NCBI RefSeq assembly: GCF_947499585.1
Contig: NZ_CANMOO010000001.1
Coordinates: forward strand, 682,001-746,000
Reading direction: 5' to 3'
Length of the DNA stretch: 64,000 nt
Source of the DNA: an uncultured Allomuricauda sp.
GTDB taxonomy: Bacteria > Bacteroidota > Bacteroidia > Flavobacteriales > Flavobacteriaceae
Both the position numbers and the translations under genes were made by a program. The notes beneath the pieces were generated by a model. That model saw nothing but the letters and a program-made list of their open reading frames with translations, did no database searches and was not told where the DNA came from. Below, piece by piece: positions 52,495 through 61,323 of the stretch (positions within the stretch are counted from its first letter, which is position 1; every line of letters begins with the position of its first letter).

Positions 52495-53652
52495 TTAGTT
52501 CAATGGCATATAAAAGTGAGGTTTATGATCAGGGAGAAGTTCTGGGTGCAGAATCGATATTAAATCTTTGAGTACCAAATCTGGACGTTGAGGGGCCAGT
52601 TCATAAAAAAGAAGTCCGCCTGTAGCTCCTTTATTTATAGCATTTGAGAAAACTTTTTTATTTGAAAATGCTTCAAATTGTTTGTAATGTGCATTGACCT
52701 CTTCCAATTCTGTATATGAGGTATGCAAAGACGGGTTAAACCAAAATTCAGCCTGTTGACCTTTTTCCAACACAGCTTCTAAACTTAATCCAACACTTCC
52801 TTTTACTTCAGTATCAGCCCAAAGGAATTTGGCGTTGGCATCTTTTAAAAATTGTCCCATCCAACTTTCCCCACCTGATACGTACCACACATCTTTGTAT
52901 AGCCCACCGGTTAAAACGGTTGGTTTTTGTGTCGCTTTTTTAGCTAAAAGTTTAGTTTTGTTATAAGATTCTTCAATCCCTTTAAAAATGCTATCTGCAA
53001 CTGCTTCTTTTTTAAAGAAGGGAGCAAAGAACTTAATCCATTCCGATTTTCCTAAAGGGGTCGACTCTGTCCAATCACCATTATAAACAATAGGGATGTT
53101 GGATTGTTTTAGTGTTTTATATGCTCTATTAACTCCATTTATTCCAAAGCCTACAACAACTTCTGGGTTCAATTCCAAGGCAATTTCAGTATTGATGTTT
53201 TCATTCGTTCCTAATTCTTTGATCAATCCAGAATCAATTCGTTTTCTAGCCACGGGCGATGAAATTAGGTCCATATTGGGAAACCCTACAACAGAGCCTA
53301 ATACTCCCAAGGCCTCTAAAGAAGGAATATGGGTTGTTGAGGTCACTACCATTCTTTCTACGGGGATAGCAACTATAGCATCATATGCATCGCGAGGAAG
53401 TGTTATGGAAGCCAATTTTTCTTTGGGAATCAATGCATATTTAAAAGTGGTTTCGGAACCGGGCCAAGCAGATTTTACTTCAATCACCGTAAAGCTACCG
53501 TTATCCTCTACGGTAAAACCAGTAGCATGCTCAATTTTGACTTTTGTTTCGATTTGTTCAACAGGAAGAGGCTTCCTTTTTTCTGCACAATTAGAAAGAA
53601 AAAAGATGGCTGAAGTAATAAAAAGAAGTGCTGAAAGCAGTTTTTTTGACAT
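52495..53652 (-). CDS. lipid-anchored ABC substrate-binding protein, BtuF-like
   Basis: A 385-residue lipoprotein: signal ending FFLSNC (Cys22). A periplasmic-binding fold of the helical-backbone (type III) kind follows; MVVTSTTHIPSLEALGVLGS, IALELNPEVVVGFG and ADTEVKGSVGLSLEAVLEKG mark its two lobes. It binds the cargo and delivers it to the permease encoded directly downstream. Divergent from the riboswitch-controlled receptor gene. Cobalamin is the likely ligand by context; iron-siderophore is the alternative. Confidence 0.83.
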   Translation of the reverse strand: MSKKLLSALLFITSAIFFLSNCAEKRKPLPVEQIETKVKIEHATGFTVEDNGSFTVIEVKSAWPGSETTFKYALIPKEKLASITLPRDAYDAIVAIPVERMVVTSTTHIPSLEALGVLGSVVGFPNMDLISSPVARKRIDSGLIKELGTNENINTEIALELNPEVVVGFGINGVNRAYKTLKQSNIPIVYNGDWTESTPLGKSEWIKFFAPFFKKEAVADSIFKGIEESYNKTKLLAKKATQKPTVLTGGLYKDVWYVSGGESWMGQFLKDANAKFLWADTEVKGSVGLSLEAVLEKGQQAEFWFNPSLHTSYTELEEVNAHYKQFEAFSNKKVFSNAINKGATGGLLFYELAPQRPDLVLKDLISILHPELLPDHKPHFYMPLN

Positions 53653-53718
53653 AGCCCCAAATGTAAGATTATTTAACTTTTACAAAAAAAGATTAAACAG
53701 AATGATTACATTCGTGCC

Positions 53719-53930
53719 GAATTTTGGTTCATACAAGGAGCTTTTCTTTGTATGATTAAAAGGGAATCCGGTGAGAATCCGGAACTGTTCCCGCAACTGT
53801 AAGCTATGCCGAAACGACATTGATTTTAACAATCAATCTGAGTAGGTGCTTGCCACAACTTCAAGACCACTGCATTTAAGAGCGGGAAGGTAGTAGGCAA
53901 GACGCAAGTCAGGAGACCTGCCCAATTCAA
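53719..53930 (+). promoter_or_regulatory. cobalamin (adenosylcobalamin) riboswitch
   Basis: This fills most of the 360-base gene-free stretch between the divergent B12 genes. The conserved core is seen in order: AAAAGGGAATCCGGTGAGAA, GGAACTGTTCCCGCAACTGT, GACCACTG with AGCGGGAAGGTAG, and GCAAGTCAGGAGACCTGCC (the B12 box). Flanking AATTC (3') with GAATT (5') can close P1, and TCATACAA / TTTGTATGA forms an early hairpin. It controls the TonB receptor gene 83 bases downstream, lowering expression when cobalamin is plentiful. The ATPase operon on the other strand has no such element. Confidence 0.93.
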
Positions 53931-54012
53931 ACAAAAACATGTTAAACTTTCGGGTAAAAGGTTTACGTATGGGTACAGACATACTATTCTCCCGTTTATT
54001 GAAGTAAACGAA

Positions 54013-55875
54013 ATGAAAAAAAGTCATTTATGGTTATGTGCTGCTGTTTTAGCAGGCAAAAGCCTTTCTGCGCAAGATGCACAGGAAGGTGCTGTTCAAA
54101 TTCAACAACTACAAGAGGTTGTTGTGAGTGATTCTCGTTTTGCGTTAAAGCGAGAAAATTCCGGTAAGACGGTTATTAAGATTTCTTCTGAAGAACTGAA
54201 ACGAAATCAAGGTAGAACCGTTGCGGAACTTATCAATACCAAAAGCGGAATTGAAATTGCTGGAAGTAGGGGTAGGGACGGTTCGGTCTTTGGCGTTTTT
54301 GCTAGAGGTGGTAGAGGTAGACAAGCTTTAGTTATTGTGGATGGTGTGCGTGTTTCCGACCCATCTTCATTTTCTCAGGAATATGATTTACGGTTACTTT
54401 CCACTGCAAATATTGAATCCATTGAGATTATAAAGGGTGCCGCGAGTACTTTGTATGGAACCAATGCAGCTACAGCGGTGATTAATATTACGACCAAGAA
54501 AAGCGCTGAAGAGAAAATTACAGGAAATTTTCAATCAACTGTTGGGACAAATCAAACTTCCGAAGACCAAAATTACAACCTAGGGAGTTTTTCCAATGCT
54601 GCTTCAGTAAATGGAACTTTAGACAAATTCTCTTATGGGGTTGGTTTTTCTAATCGTTATTCCAGTGGTCTTTCTGCCGCGGTAACTCCAGAAAATGAAG
54701 AAGACACTTTTTCACATTTTAGTACTGATGTAAAATTGGGATATCAATTCTCCAAGAATTTTGAGCTGTCTATTTATGGAAATCAAACCAAAATCAATAA
54801 TGAGTTTGATGCAGCTTTAGCAGAGGCACCCAATCGTTCCAAAGTAAGTCAAGATAGAGTGGGCCTTTCAACAGCATTTAAATATACAAAGGGGGCGATT
54901 CACGTAAATACAGCATATACGGATTATGAAACCGATTCTAAAAGCACTTTTGGCGAGAGCATTTCTGATGGCGAGAATTTTGTTTTCGATATCTATAACA
55001 AATACATTTTTGATGAAAAATGGCATACCATATTGGGTGTAAACTATATTAAGGATAAAGCTGTTTTTACCAGTGAAGCAGATTTTACCATTCTAGATCC
55101 TTATGCCAATTTGGTATATGTATCAGATTTTGGATTTAACCTAAATACCGGGGTAAGGCTCAATACTCACTCGGAATATGGAAACCACTTTGTATACAAT
55201 CTTAATCCGTCCTACGCTTTTTCCACAGACAATGGGTATGTAAAAGTTTTAGGCTCTTATGCCACATCGTATATCACACCCAATTTGATTCAGTTATTTG
55301 GAGACTTTGGTGCTAATCCAGAACTGGAGCCAGAGGAAAACAGAACTATTGAAGGAGGGGTTGAGTATTTTGTAAATGACAAGCTTAGGGTAAGTGCCGT
55401 TTACTTTGACCGAAATGAAAAGAATACTATCGGTTTTGATCAGAATTTTACCAGTATCAACATTGCCGATGAAATTGATGCTAATGGCGTTGAGGTTGAA
55501 ACCTCTTGGTCTCCAATTGAAGAATTTACTGTTGATGCTAATTATACATTTACAGAACGCAAGGGAGATAATGCTATTCGTATTCCAAAACATAAGGTGA
55601 ATCTTACTTTAGGGTATCAAGTTTGTAATACCACAAACATTTCACTTAATTATGCTTACACAGGAGACAGGGTTGATACTGATTTTAGCAGTTTTACTGA
55701 TGTTGCATTGGAAGCTTTTTCATTGGTGAATTTGTATGTAGAGCATGAGTTGATGCCTAGCAAACTGAAGATATTTCTAAACGGGAATAACTTATTAAAT
55801 GAAGAATTTACAGAAGTGATAGGATTTACGACTAGAGGAAGAAATATAAGCGCAGGATTTAACCTCCAACTATAA
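54013..55875 (+). CDS. btuB: TonB-dependent cobalamin receptor, BtuB-like
   Basis: A 620-residue outer-membrane receptor: signal peptide 1-20 (ending SLSAQ), a plug domain (about 35-165: RTVAELINTKSGIEIAGSRG, then GVFARGGRGRQALVIVDGVR, then IESIEIIKGAASTLYGTNAA) and a 22-strand-type barrel ending NISAGFNLQL. Length is close to E. coli BtuB. The upstream cobalamin riboswitch makes vitamin B12 or a corrinoid the expected substrate. Followed 17 bases later by a cobalamin-binding-like gene on the same strand. Confidence 0.9.
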   Translation: MKKSHLWLCAAVLAGKSLSAQDAQEGAVQIQQLQEVVVSDSRFALKRENSGKTVIKISSEELKRNQGRTVAELINTKSGIEIAGSRGRDGSVFGVFARGGRGRQALVIVDGVRVSDPSSFSQEYDLRLLSTANIESIEIIKGAASTLYGTNAATAVINITTKKSAEEKITGNFQSTVGTNQTSEDQNYNLGSFSNAASVNGTLDKFSYGVGFSNRYSSGLSAAVTPENEEDTFSHFSTDVKLGYQFSKNFELSIYGNQTKINNEFDAALAEAPNRSKVSQDRVGLSTAFKYTKGAIHVNTAYTDYETDSKSTFGESISDGENFVFDIYNKYIFDEKWHTILGVNYIKDKAVFTSEADFTILDPYANLVYVSDFGFNLNTGVRLNTHSEYGNHFVYNLNPSYAFSTDNGYVKVLGSYATSYITPNLIQLFGDFGANPELEPEENRTIEGGVEYFVNDKLRVSAVYFDRNEKNTIGFDQNFTSINIADEIDANGVEVETSWSPIEEFTVDANYTFTERKGDNAIRIPKHKVNLTLGYQVCNTTNISLNYAYTGDRVDTDFSSFTDVALEAFSLVNLYVEHELMPSKLKIFLNGNNLLNEEFTEVIGFTTRGRNISAGFNLQL

Positions 55876-55892
55876 TTGGCTAACTTGTTATT

Positions 55893-56831
55893 ATGTTGAA
55901 GGTTTGTTCTTTTATGCCCGCTGTTACCCAAATGATTTATGATATGGGTTTGGATGGGCATTTGCATGGAATCACTTTTGAATGCCCAGAACAGGCGTTA
56001 AAGGAGAAAAAACCAGTTGTACGCTGTATTTTGGAAGGGAAAAACTTATCAAGCCAAGAAATAGATGCACTTTTTTCTGCAAGCAAGCATCAAGGAAAAG
56101 ATTTATACTATGTGGATGAACCACTTTTGGAACAAATCTCTCCGGATATCATTTTTACACAAGACATGTGCGATATCTGCCAAATTGATACTGAATGTAC
56201 TGCTGCAGCGGTAGCTAATCTGGAAAAACAACCAGAGTTGATTTCCATTAGCCCTGAATCATTGGAAGATGTTTTCCAATCTGCCATTACAATTGCTAAA
56301 GCAATGGGCAAGGAAGAGGTAGCGTACACTTATTTGAATGGACTGCATAAGCGTATAGATGCTGTAATAGATAAATTACGAGAAGCTAAGGCATTGCCAA
56401 AAAGAATTATGCTGATGGAATGGTTAGACCCGATATTCAACTGTGGTCATTGGATACCCCATCAAATAGCATATGCTGGGGGTATAGATATGCTTTCTAA
56501 CCCTTCTGGAGATAGTATCGTAACACTTTGGGATAAAATAGTGAAGTATGACCCAGAGGTATTGGTTATTGCTCCGTGTGGTTTTACTGTGGACCGTACT
56601 TTGGAAGAGATACATATTTTAACCGAGAAAGAGGGTTGGAGCAATTTAAAAGCCGTTCAAGACAATGCTGTTTTTATTGCTGATTTTGATATGTTTACCC
56701 AATCCTCGGCCAATACTTTGGTTGATGGCATAGAATTGTTAGCAGGCCTTTTTCATCCAAATGTACTTGAAGTGCCAAAAAGGCTATCTGAAAAATATAA
56801 GCCTTTTACTATGAAAGTCATTCAACAATAA
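55893..56831 (+). CDS. cobalamin-binding BtuF-like protein without signal peptide
   Basis: A 312-residue type-III periplasmic-binding fold. It starts directly MLKVCSFMPAVTQMIYDMGL with no signal peptide or lipobox, unlike the 52495 lipoprotein. A distinctive run FTQDMCDICQIDTECTAAAV (cysteines at about 94, 97 and 103) and NCGHWIPHQIAYAGG are features of the cytoplasmic-looking cobalamin-binding group. It may act inside the cell in corrinoid handling, or be exported by another route. It is co-transcribed with the btuB-like gene from the riboswitch promoter and ends at a bidirectional terminator. Confidence 0.78.
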   Translation: MLKVCSFMPAVTQMIYDMGLDGHLHGITFECPEQALKEKKPVVRCILEGKNLSSQEIDALFSASKHQGKDLYYVDEPLLEQISPDIIFTQDMCDICQIDTECTAAAVANLEKQPELISISPESLEDVFQSAITIAKAMGKEEVAYTYLNGLHKRIDAVIDKLREAKALPKRIMLMEWLDPIFNCGHWIPHQIAYAGGIDMLSNPSGDSIVTLWDKIVKYDPEVLVIAPCGFTVDRTLEEIHILTEKEGWSNLKAVQDNAVFIADFDMFTQSSANTLVDGIELLAGLFHPNVLEVPKRLSEKYKPFTMKVIQQ

Positions 56832-56850
56832 AATTGATGAATAGGTATAA

Positions 56851-56877
56851 AAAAAGCGGCTCATTGAGCCGCTTTTT
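56851..56877. terminator. bidirectional terminator between B12 operon and S41 gene
   Basis: A GCGGCTC / GAGCCGC stem extended by five A-T pairs, three-base loop, with T-runs on both strands. It begins 19 bases past the BtuF-like stop and abuts the stop of the S41 gene. Confidence 0.88.
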
Positions 56878-58320
56878 TTATTTGGAATTTAATTTAATAG
56901 GTTTATCCAAAAACATATTGTCTTTACCCGGTTTAAACATTTCAGTGCCCATAAGCACTTTTCCTGTCATTAGCGGTTCAAAACTTGCCTTGCTGATTAA
57001 GCCAGTAATTTCTTGTAGAGCTCTTGCCAAAAGTGGTTCAGCAGGGTTGCCTAAAATTCCTAAGTTGCCAAAATCTTCTTCTAATACAATATTTGGAACC
57101 AAACCATCTGTATAATCAAAGAATCCGTCTGCATTCTCGTTTCGGCCTACCAAAGGTTGTATGGCCCAGCTGTTCTCAGGATTTATAGAATTTTCTCTTG
57201 AAGCGCTATAGATGTAATCATTATCTGGGTCGTCTACCATAGTAATGGAAAACTCATTTTTGCCACGTGTGGTTTCTCCAATATGGATAACTTGAACGTA
57301 GGGTGCAAGGCCGTTCATGACCAATTCACTTGCAGATGCCGAACTATTGGTCGCAATTACATAAACCCTGTTTAAGTTTAGCGTATTTATAGGGCTTCCA
57401 TCATTGGTGGTCGCAGCAAAGTAATCTTCAAGTTGGGCAGCGCTAAATTGAGATTGTATTTTAGCGTTCCATCGTTGTCTAATATAGAGGTCATTGGTAT
57501 TTGTTCCATAGATCATGCTTGCCAATAGGCGAGAGGAATTTACTGATCCACCAGGATTATAGCGCATATCCAAAACTAAATCTGTAACATTATCAGCAGC
57601 AAACTGACCAAAGGCATCATTTAACTGCTCATCAAAACCACGGGTAAAACCATTGTACATGAGGTACCCTATTTTCGCTCCACCAATATCCAGTGTATTG
57701 GCAACGAGTATTGGGTTTTCTGTCAACCCTTCAAGTTTGGTTAAAGACACTTCTTCATCATTATCCGTAATTGTAGTGCCATTAATAGTGGCTAATCCTA
57801 AAGAATAGGTATCGTTATCTCCAAATAACAAATCCCGAAAATTACCTGCAGTTAATTGTTGACCATCAACCCGAGTAAAAATATCACCGCGTTGTATGTC
57901 TTTGGTTGCTGCATCAGAATTGGGAATTATATAACGAACATAACCAAACACATTATCTCCACTAGCAAAGCTGACCAATCCAAACTCCAGACCATTACTT
58001 TTAGATATTCCATTAAGGCCGTTGACCAAGGTAGTATAGTCTTCATTTGAAAAGCTAAACCTATCTTCGGTAAACTGAATACCATTGTAAAAATCCAAAG
58101 GATCGGGAGTTCCTTGCAAGAACTCGGTATATTCAGAATCAGAGGAAAATCTATTGTCGGCTAAATTAGGAACCTCGCCTTGCCAAAAGTACCATAGGTT
58201 CATGGCACGCCACATAAAGTTTTGCACAACAATATCTGTTGGTACATTTGCATCATCATCACTATTACATGAGTTTAGGAGAATCCCAAGTCCAACTAAA
58301 AGGAACAAATATTTTTTCAT
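56878..58320 (-). CDS. S41-family peptidase, lipid-anchored
   Basis: A 480-residue lipoprotein starting MKKYLFLLVGLGILLNSC (Cys18); an ATG 11 codons upstream is rejected because it precedes a clear signal. An N-terminal helical cap (about 30-95), a PDZ-like segment (about 110-190; RGDIFTRVDGQQLTAGNFRD) and the S41 tail-specific protease domain (about 210-440) follow. The nucleophile Ser lies in ATNSSASASELVMNGL, and GETTRGKNEFS supplies the Lys. It likely trims envelope proteins. Probably outer-membrane anchored. Confidence 0.85.
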   Translation of the reverse strand: MKKYLFLLVGLGILLNSCNSDDDANVPTDIVVQNFMWRAMNLWYFWQGEVPNLADNRFSSDSEYTEFLQGTPDPLDFYNGIQFTEDRFSFSNEDYTTLVNGLNGISKSNGLEFGLVSFASGDNVFGYVRYIIPNSDAATKDIQRGDIFTRVDGQQLTAGNFRDLLFGDNDTYSLGLATINGTTITDNDEEVSLTKLEGLTENPILVANTLDIGGAKIGYLMYNGFTRGFDEQLNDAFGQFAADNVTDLVLDMRYNPGGSVNSSRLLASMIYGTNTNDLYIRQRWNAKIQSQFSAAQLEDYFAATTNDGSPINTLNLNRVYVIATNSSASASELVMNGLAPYVQVIHIGETTRGKNEFSITMVDDPDNDYIYSASRENSINPENSWAIQPLVGRNENADGFFDYTDGLVPNIVLEEDFGNLGILGNPAEPLLARALQEITGLISKASFEPLMTGKVLMGTEMFKPGKDNMFLDKPIKLNSK

Positions 58321-58531
58321 AGCTAATTTTTCGTAAGAATCATCAATTATCATTCCATATAATTAGGAAAGAATAGTAGGTTGGTGGTATAAATTTTTAA
58401 ATTCTTACAAATTTAGACTACAAAATAGATACATATAAGGAGACTGCAAATTTTTTGTAACAAAATTCGATATACGTCGTCGTGATTATGTAGGCAAATT
58501 TAAATAGCTTACAAACAACTAAGAAAACCAA

Positions 58532-59041
58532 ATGAAACAGGCCGAATTTTTAAATGTAGTGATGCCCTTTAAGGACAAGCTATACAGATTGGCTAAACGG
58601 TTGTTGGTTTCTCGGGAAGAAGCGGAAGATGCCACTCAAGAAATTTTACTGAAACTATGGTCAAAAAATGAAGCCATAGAGGAGTATAAGAATGTAGAGG
58701 CCTTCGCTATGACCATGACCAAAAACTTTTGTTTGGACAGATTAAAGTCCAAGCAAGCCAATAATTTAAAGTTGGTGCATAGCAATTATAGCGATGAAAG
58801 CACTTCTTTACAGCGTCAATTAGAGGCGGAAGACAGTGTTAAATGGATGGAAAGAATTATGGATGAGCTGCCGGAGCAACAAAAAATGGTATTGCAGCTT
58901 AGAGATGTTGAGCAATACGAGTTTGAAGAAATCTGTGAGTTGCTCGATATGAAACCAACAGCAGTTCGCGTGGCGCTGTCACGAGCAAGAAAAGTAGTAA
59001 GACAAGAATTAATAAAAAAACATAGCTATGGAATTGGATAA
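58532..59041 (+). CDS. ECF-type RNA polymerase sigma factor
   Basis: A 169-residue sigma-70 family member: region 2 about 15-80 (RLAKRLLVSREEAEDATQEI, then LLKLWSKNEAIEEYKNVEAF, then NFCLDRLKSK) and region 4 about 115-160 (LPEQQKMVLQLRDVEQYEFE, then ICELLDMKPTAVRVALSRAR). It leads a five-gene run with an anti-sigma-like gene (14-base overlap) and three DUF4252 genes. The target promoters are unknown; the DUF4252 genes are the obvious candidates. Confidence 0.9.
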   Translation: MKQAEFLNVVMPFKDKLYRLAKRLLVSREEAEDATQEILLKLWSKNEAIEEYKNVEAFAMTMTKNFCLDRLKSKQANNLKLVHSNYSDESTSLQRQLEAEDSVKWMERIMDELPEQQKMVLQLRDVEQYEFEEICELLDMKPTAVRVALSRARKVVRQELIKKHSYGIG

Positions 59042-59447
59042 CATAGAAAAATTATTGGAAAAGTATTTTGAGGCAGCCACAACGGTAGCTGAAGAAAAAG
59101 AATTACAAACTTATTTTTCTCAAGAAAGTGTAGCAACACATCTAGAGCAATATAAACCCATGTTCAATTACTTTTCCAACGCCAAGGAAGAACGGTATAC
59201 AAAGCAGGTTCCATTAAAACCTAGAAAAAACTATTATAAATGGATTTCCATAGCAGCCGTAGCAGTTTTAACCTTTGGCATTTATTTTGGTAATGAATAC
59301 CAAGAGAAAAAACAGGCAGAGTATGCCTATCAAGAAACCAAAAAAGCTTTTGAGCTCTTAGCAACAAATTTTGGTAAAGGCACAGAAAAAGTAGCCTATT
59401 TGCAGGAGTTTGAAACCGCAAAACAAAAAATTTATAACAATAATTAA
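59028..59447 (+). CDS. membrane protein, probable anti-sigma partner of the ECF factor
   Basis: A 139-residue protein: a helical cytoplasmic N-terminal part (about 1-65; NIEKLLEKYFEAATTVAEEK then ELQTYFS), one membrane helix (about 70-86; WISIAAVAVLTFGIYFG) and a periplasmic tail whose last 43 residues match the tail of the small protein at 33018-33284. It overlaps the sigma gene by 14 bases. The sigma-holding role is inferred from position and topology; no HxxxCxxC zinc motif is visible. Confidence 0.72.
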   Translation: MELDNIEKLLEKYFEAATTVAEEKELQTYFSQESVATHLEQYKPMFNYFSNAKEERYTKQVPLKPRKNYYKWISIAAVAVLTFGIYFGNEYQEKKQAEYAYQETKKAFELLATNFGKGTEKVAYLQEFETAKQKIYNNN

Positions 59448-59457
59448 ATCGTAAATA

Positions 59458-59997
59458 ATGAAAAGGAATATTTTAATAGTATTAATAGCCGCACTACCGC
59501 TTACGGGGTTTTCGCAATCACTCTTTGATAAATTTGAGGATTTGGATGATGTAACCTCCGTTGTGGTAAACAAAAGCATGTTCAATCTATTGGCAAAGAT
59601 AGATGTTGAGGTAGATGATGCAGAAGCCCAAGATTTTATGGATGTGGCCAGCAGCCTTAAAAGTTTAAAGGTTTTTACAACGGATAACAAGCAGATTGGA
59701 GATGATATGAAATCTTCAGTGAACAGCTATCTAAAATCTTCAAAGATGGAAGAGCTAATGCGTGTGAAAGATAAGGATGCCAATGTGAAGTTTTACATTA
59801 AGCAAGGTAAAGATGAAGACCATGTTAGTGAATTGTTAATGTTTGTTACAGGTTTGAAGGAAGTAGAGGCCGATGGAAGAAAATTTGAAACCGTACTACT
59901 TTCTTTAACAGGTGATATTAATCTGAACAAAATAAATTCATTGACAAACAAAATGAATTTACCAAAGGAGTTGAACAAAGCAGGTAAGAAACAATAA
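59458..59997 (+). CDS. DUF4252 exported protein, paralogue 1
   Basis: A 179-residue exported protein of the Bacteroidota DUF4252 family: signal peptide 1-19 (ending TGFSQ), then SLFDKFEDLDDVTSVVVNKS and an alpha-beta mature domain that ends SLTGDINLNKINSLTNKMN. It shares this layout with the next gene, with about half of the residues alike by eye (for example FDKFED, RSSK/KSSKxEELMxVKD, KFETVLLxxTGDI). Function unknown; linkage to an ECF sigma factor suggests an envelope role. 10 bases after the anti-sigma-like gene. Confidence 0.8.
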   Translation: MKRNILIVLIAALPLTGFSQSLFDKFEDLDDVTSVVVNKSMFNLLAKIDVEVDDAEAQDFMDVASSLKSLKVFTTDNKQIGDDMKSSVNSYLKSSKMEELMRVKDKDANVKFYIKQGKDEDHVSELLMFVTGLKEVEADGRKFETVLLSLTGDINLNKINSLTNKMNLPKELNKAGKKQ

Positions 59998-60004
59998 ATA
60001 ATGA

Positions 60005-60051
60005 ACAGTTTTCAATTGACGGGATGCAAATTTTAGTCAATTGAAAACTGT
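60005..60051 (+). repeat. 16-bp perfect hairpin between DUF4252 genes 1 and 2
   Basis: ACAGTTTTCAATTGAC (60005-60020) and its exact complement (60036-60051) flank a 15-base loop. It is not followed by a T-run (ACAAAATC follows), so it is more like a processing or partial-attenuation hairpin than a standard terminator. Confidence 0.7.
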
Positions 60052-60075
60052 ACAAAATCAATCAAAAACATCAAA

Positions 60076-60618
60076 ATGAAAAAAGTAATTATAATACTAT
60101 TGATGGGAATGCTTCCCTATATGGGAATCTCGCAGTCAATATTTGATAAGTTCGAGGATTCGGATAGAATAGGAACAGTGACCATTAACAATGGCATGCT
60201 AAAGATGGTAACGGTTATGATGGCTGATGACAAGGATGAGGACACCAAGGATTTTGTAGAGTTGGCCAAAAGCATTAATAATATCAAGATTTTTCTTTCC
60301 GAAGATGAAGGAGCTGCAGCGGACATGGCTACGACTATGAAGCAATATGTAAGGTCTTCTAAGTTGGAAGAGTTAATGAAAGTAAAGGACGGAGATACCA
60401 ATCTTAGGTTTTATATCAAGAATGGGAAAAATGAGGATAGGGTAGAAGAGTTATTAATGTTCGTAACCGGAATCGATGATAAAGGACATGGGGGCAAACA
60501 TCACAAGTTTGAAACCGTTCTGCTGACCATGACAGGGGATATTGACTTGACCAAAGTAGGTTCGTTGACCAAAAAGATGAAACTTCACAAAGGTTTAGAA
60601 CACTTGGATAAAGAATAA
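60076..60618 (+). CDS. DUF4252 exported protein, paralogue 2
   Basis: A 180-residue exported DUF4252 protein: signal peptide 1-19 (ending MGISQ), then SIFDKFEDSDRIGTVTINNG. The body carries RSSKLEELMKVKDGDTNLRF and a tail KFETVLLTMTGDIDLTKVGS. It differs from paralogue 1 by a His-rich insert (GHGGKHHKF) late in the chain, which could bind metal; this is speculative. Middle member of the three-paralogue set. Confidence 0.8.
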   Translation: MKKVIIILLMGMLPYMGISQSIFDKFEDSDRIGTVTINNGMLKMVTVMMADDKDEDTKDFVELAKSINNIKIFLSEDEGAAADMATTMKQYVRSSKLEELMKVKDGDTNLRFYIKNGKNEDRVEELLMFVTGIDDKGHGGKHHKFETVLLTMTGDIDLTKVGSLTKKMKLHKGLEHLDKE

Positions 60619-60638
60619 CATCAATCAAAAAATCACAG

Positions 60639-61178
60639 ATGAAAAATATATTTAAAACTTTAACAATAGCAGGGGCCATACTTTTAGCTTCCTGTTCATC
60701 GCAGCAAAGTTTACAAGAGTACTATGTGGATAATTCAGAAAATCCAAATTTCATAACAATAGATGTTCCAGCAAGCATCTTGAAAATGGATGGGGTTGAT
60801 TTAACGGAGACGCAATCTGAAGCTATAGAATCTCTTCGGAAATTTAATCTATTGGCATTTAAGAAGACCGCAGATAATGAAGCGGAATACAAAGCTGAGA
60901 AACTTAAGGTCAAAGAAATTCTAAAGGATGATGAGTTTGTAGAATTGATGAAAATCAACTCGCAGTATGGAAGAGGAGTGATAAAATATTTAGGAGATGA
61001 AACGGCTATAGATGAGGTAATTATTTATGGTGATAGTAAGGATAAAGGATTTGCCTTAGTAAGGGTTTTAGGAAAAGACATGAACCCTGCCCATATTGTG
61101 CAACTCATGCAAGCAATCCAAAAATCAGATTATAATGGAGAGGGATTAGGTGAAATCGGAGCATTTTTGAAAGGATAA
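60639..61178 (+). CDS. DUF4252 lipoprotein, paralogue 3
   Basis: A 179-residue DUF4252-type protein but with a lipoprotein signal (IAGAILLASC, Cys19). It is more diverged: YYVDNSENPNFITIDVPASI opens the domain, and VKEILKDDEFVELMKINSQY, then RGVIKYLGDETAIDEVIIYG, occupies the place of the RSSK/EELM block. It should be anchored to the membrane while its two paralogues are soluble. 20 bases after paralogue 2, and last gene before a terminator. Confidence 0.77.
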   Translation: MKNIFKTLTIAGAILLASCSSQQSLQEYYVDNSENPNFITIDVPASILKMDGVDLTETQSEAIESLRKFNLLAFKKTADNEAEYKAEKLKVKEILKDDEFVELMKINSQYGRGVIKYLGDETAIDEVIIYGDSKDKGFALVRVLGKDMNPAHIVQLMQAIQKSDYNGEGLGEIGAFLKG

Positions 61179-61200
61179 TAATCAAACCATCCAAATAAAC

Positions 61201-61236
61201 AAATCCCGGACAGCTTATGTTGTTCGGGATTTTTTA
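61201..61236 (+). terminator. terminator of the ECF-DUF4252 operon
   Basis: A 12-bp stem (AAATCCCGGACA / TGTTCGGGATTT, one G-T pair) with an eight-base loop and a run of T. It lies 22 bases past the last DUF4252 stop. Confidence 0.85.
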
Positions 61237-61323
61237 TGCTTTAAAAACTATGATACAAGGGATTCTGTGACCTAATTTTTATCTTAGTGTCTCATAAGAA
61301 CACTAACAAATCATTAAAAAACT

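Noticed and set aside
53096..53755. A 219-codon plus-strand frame opposite the binding-protein gene
   Set aside because: It is antisense to a well-supported lipoprotein gene and runs into the riboswitch.
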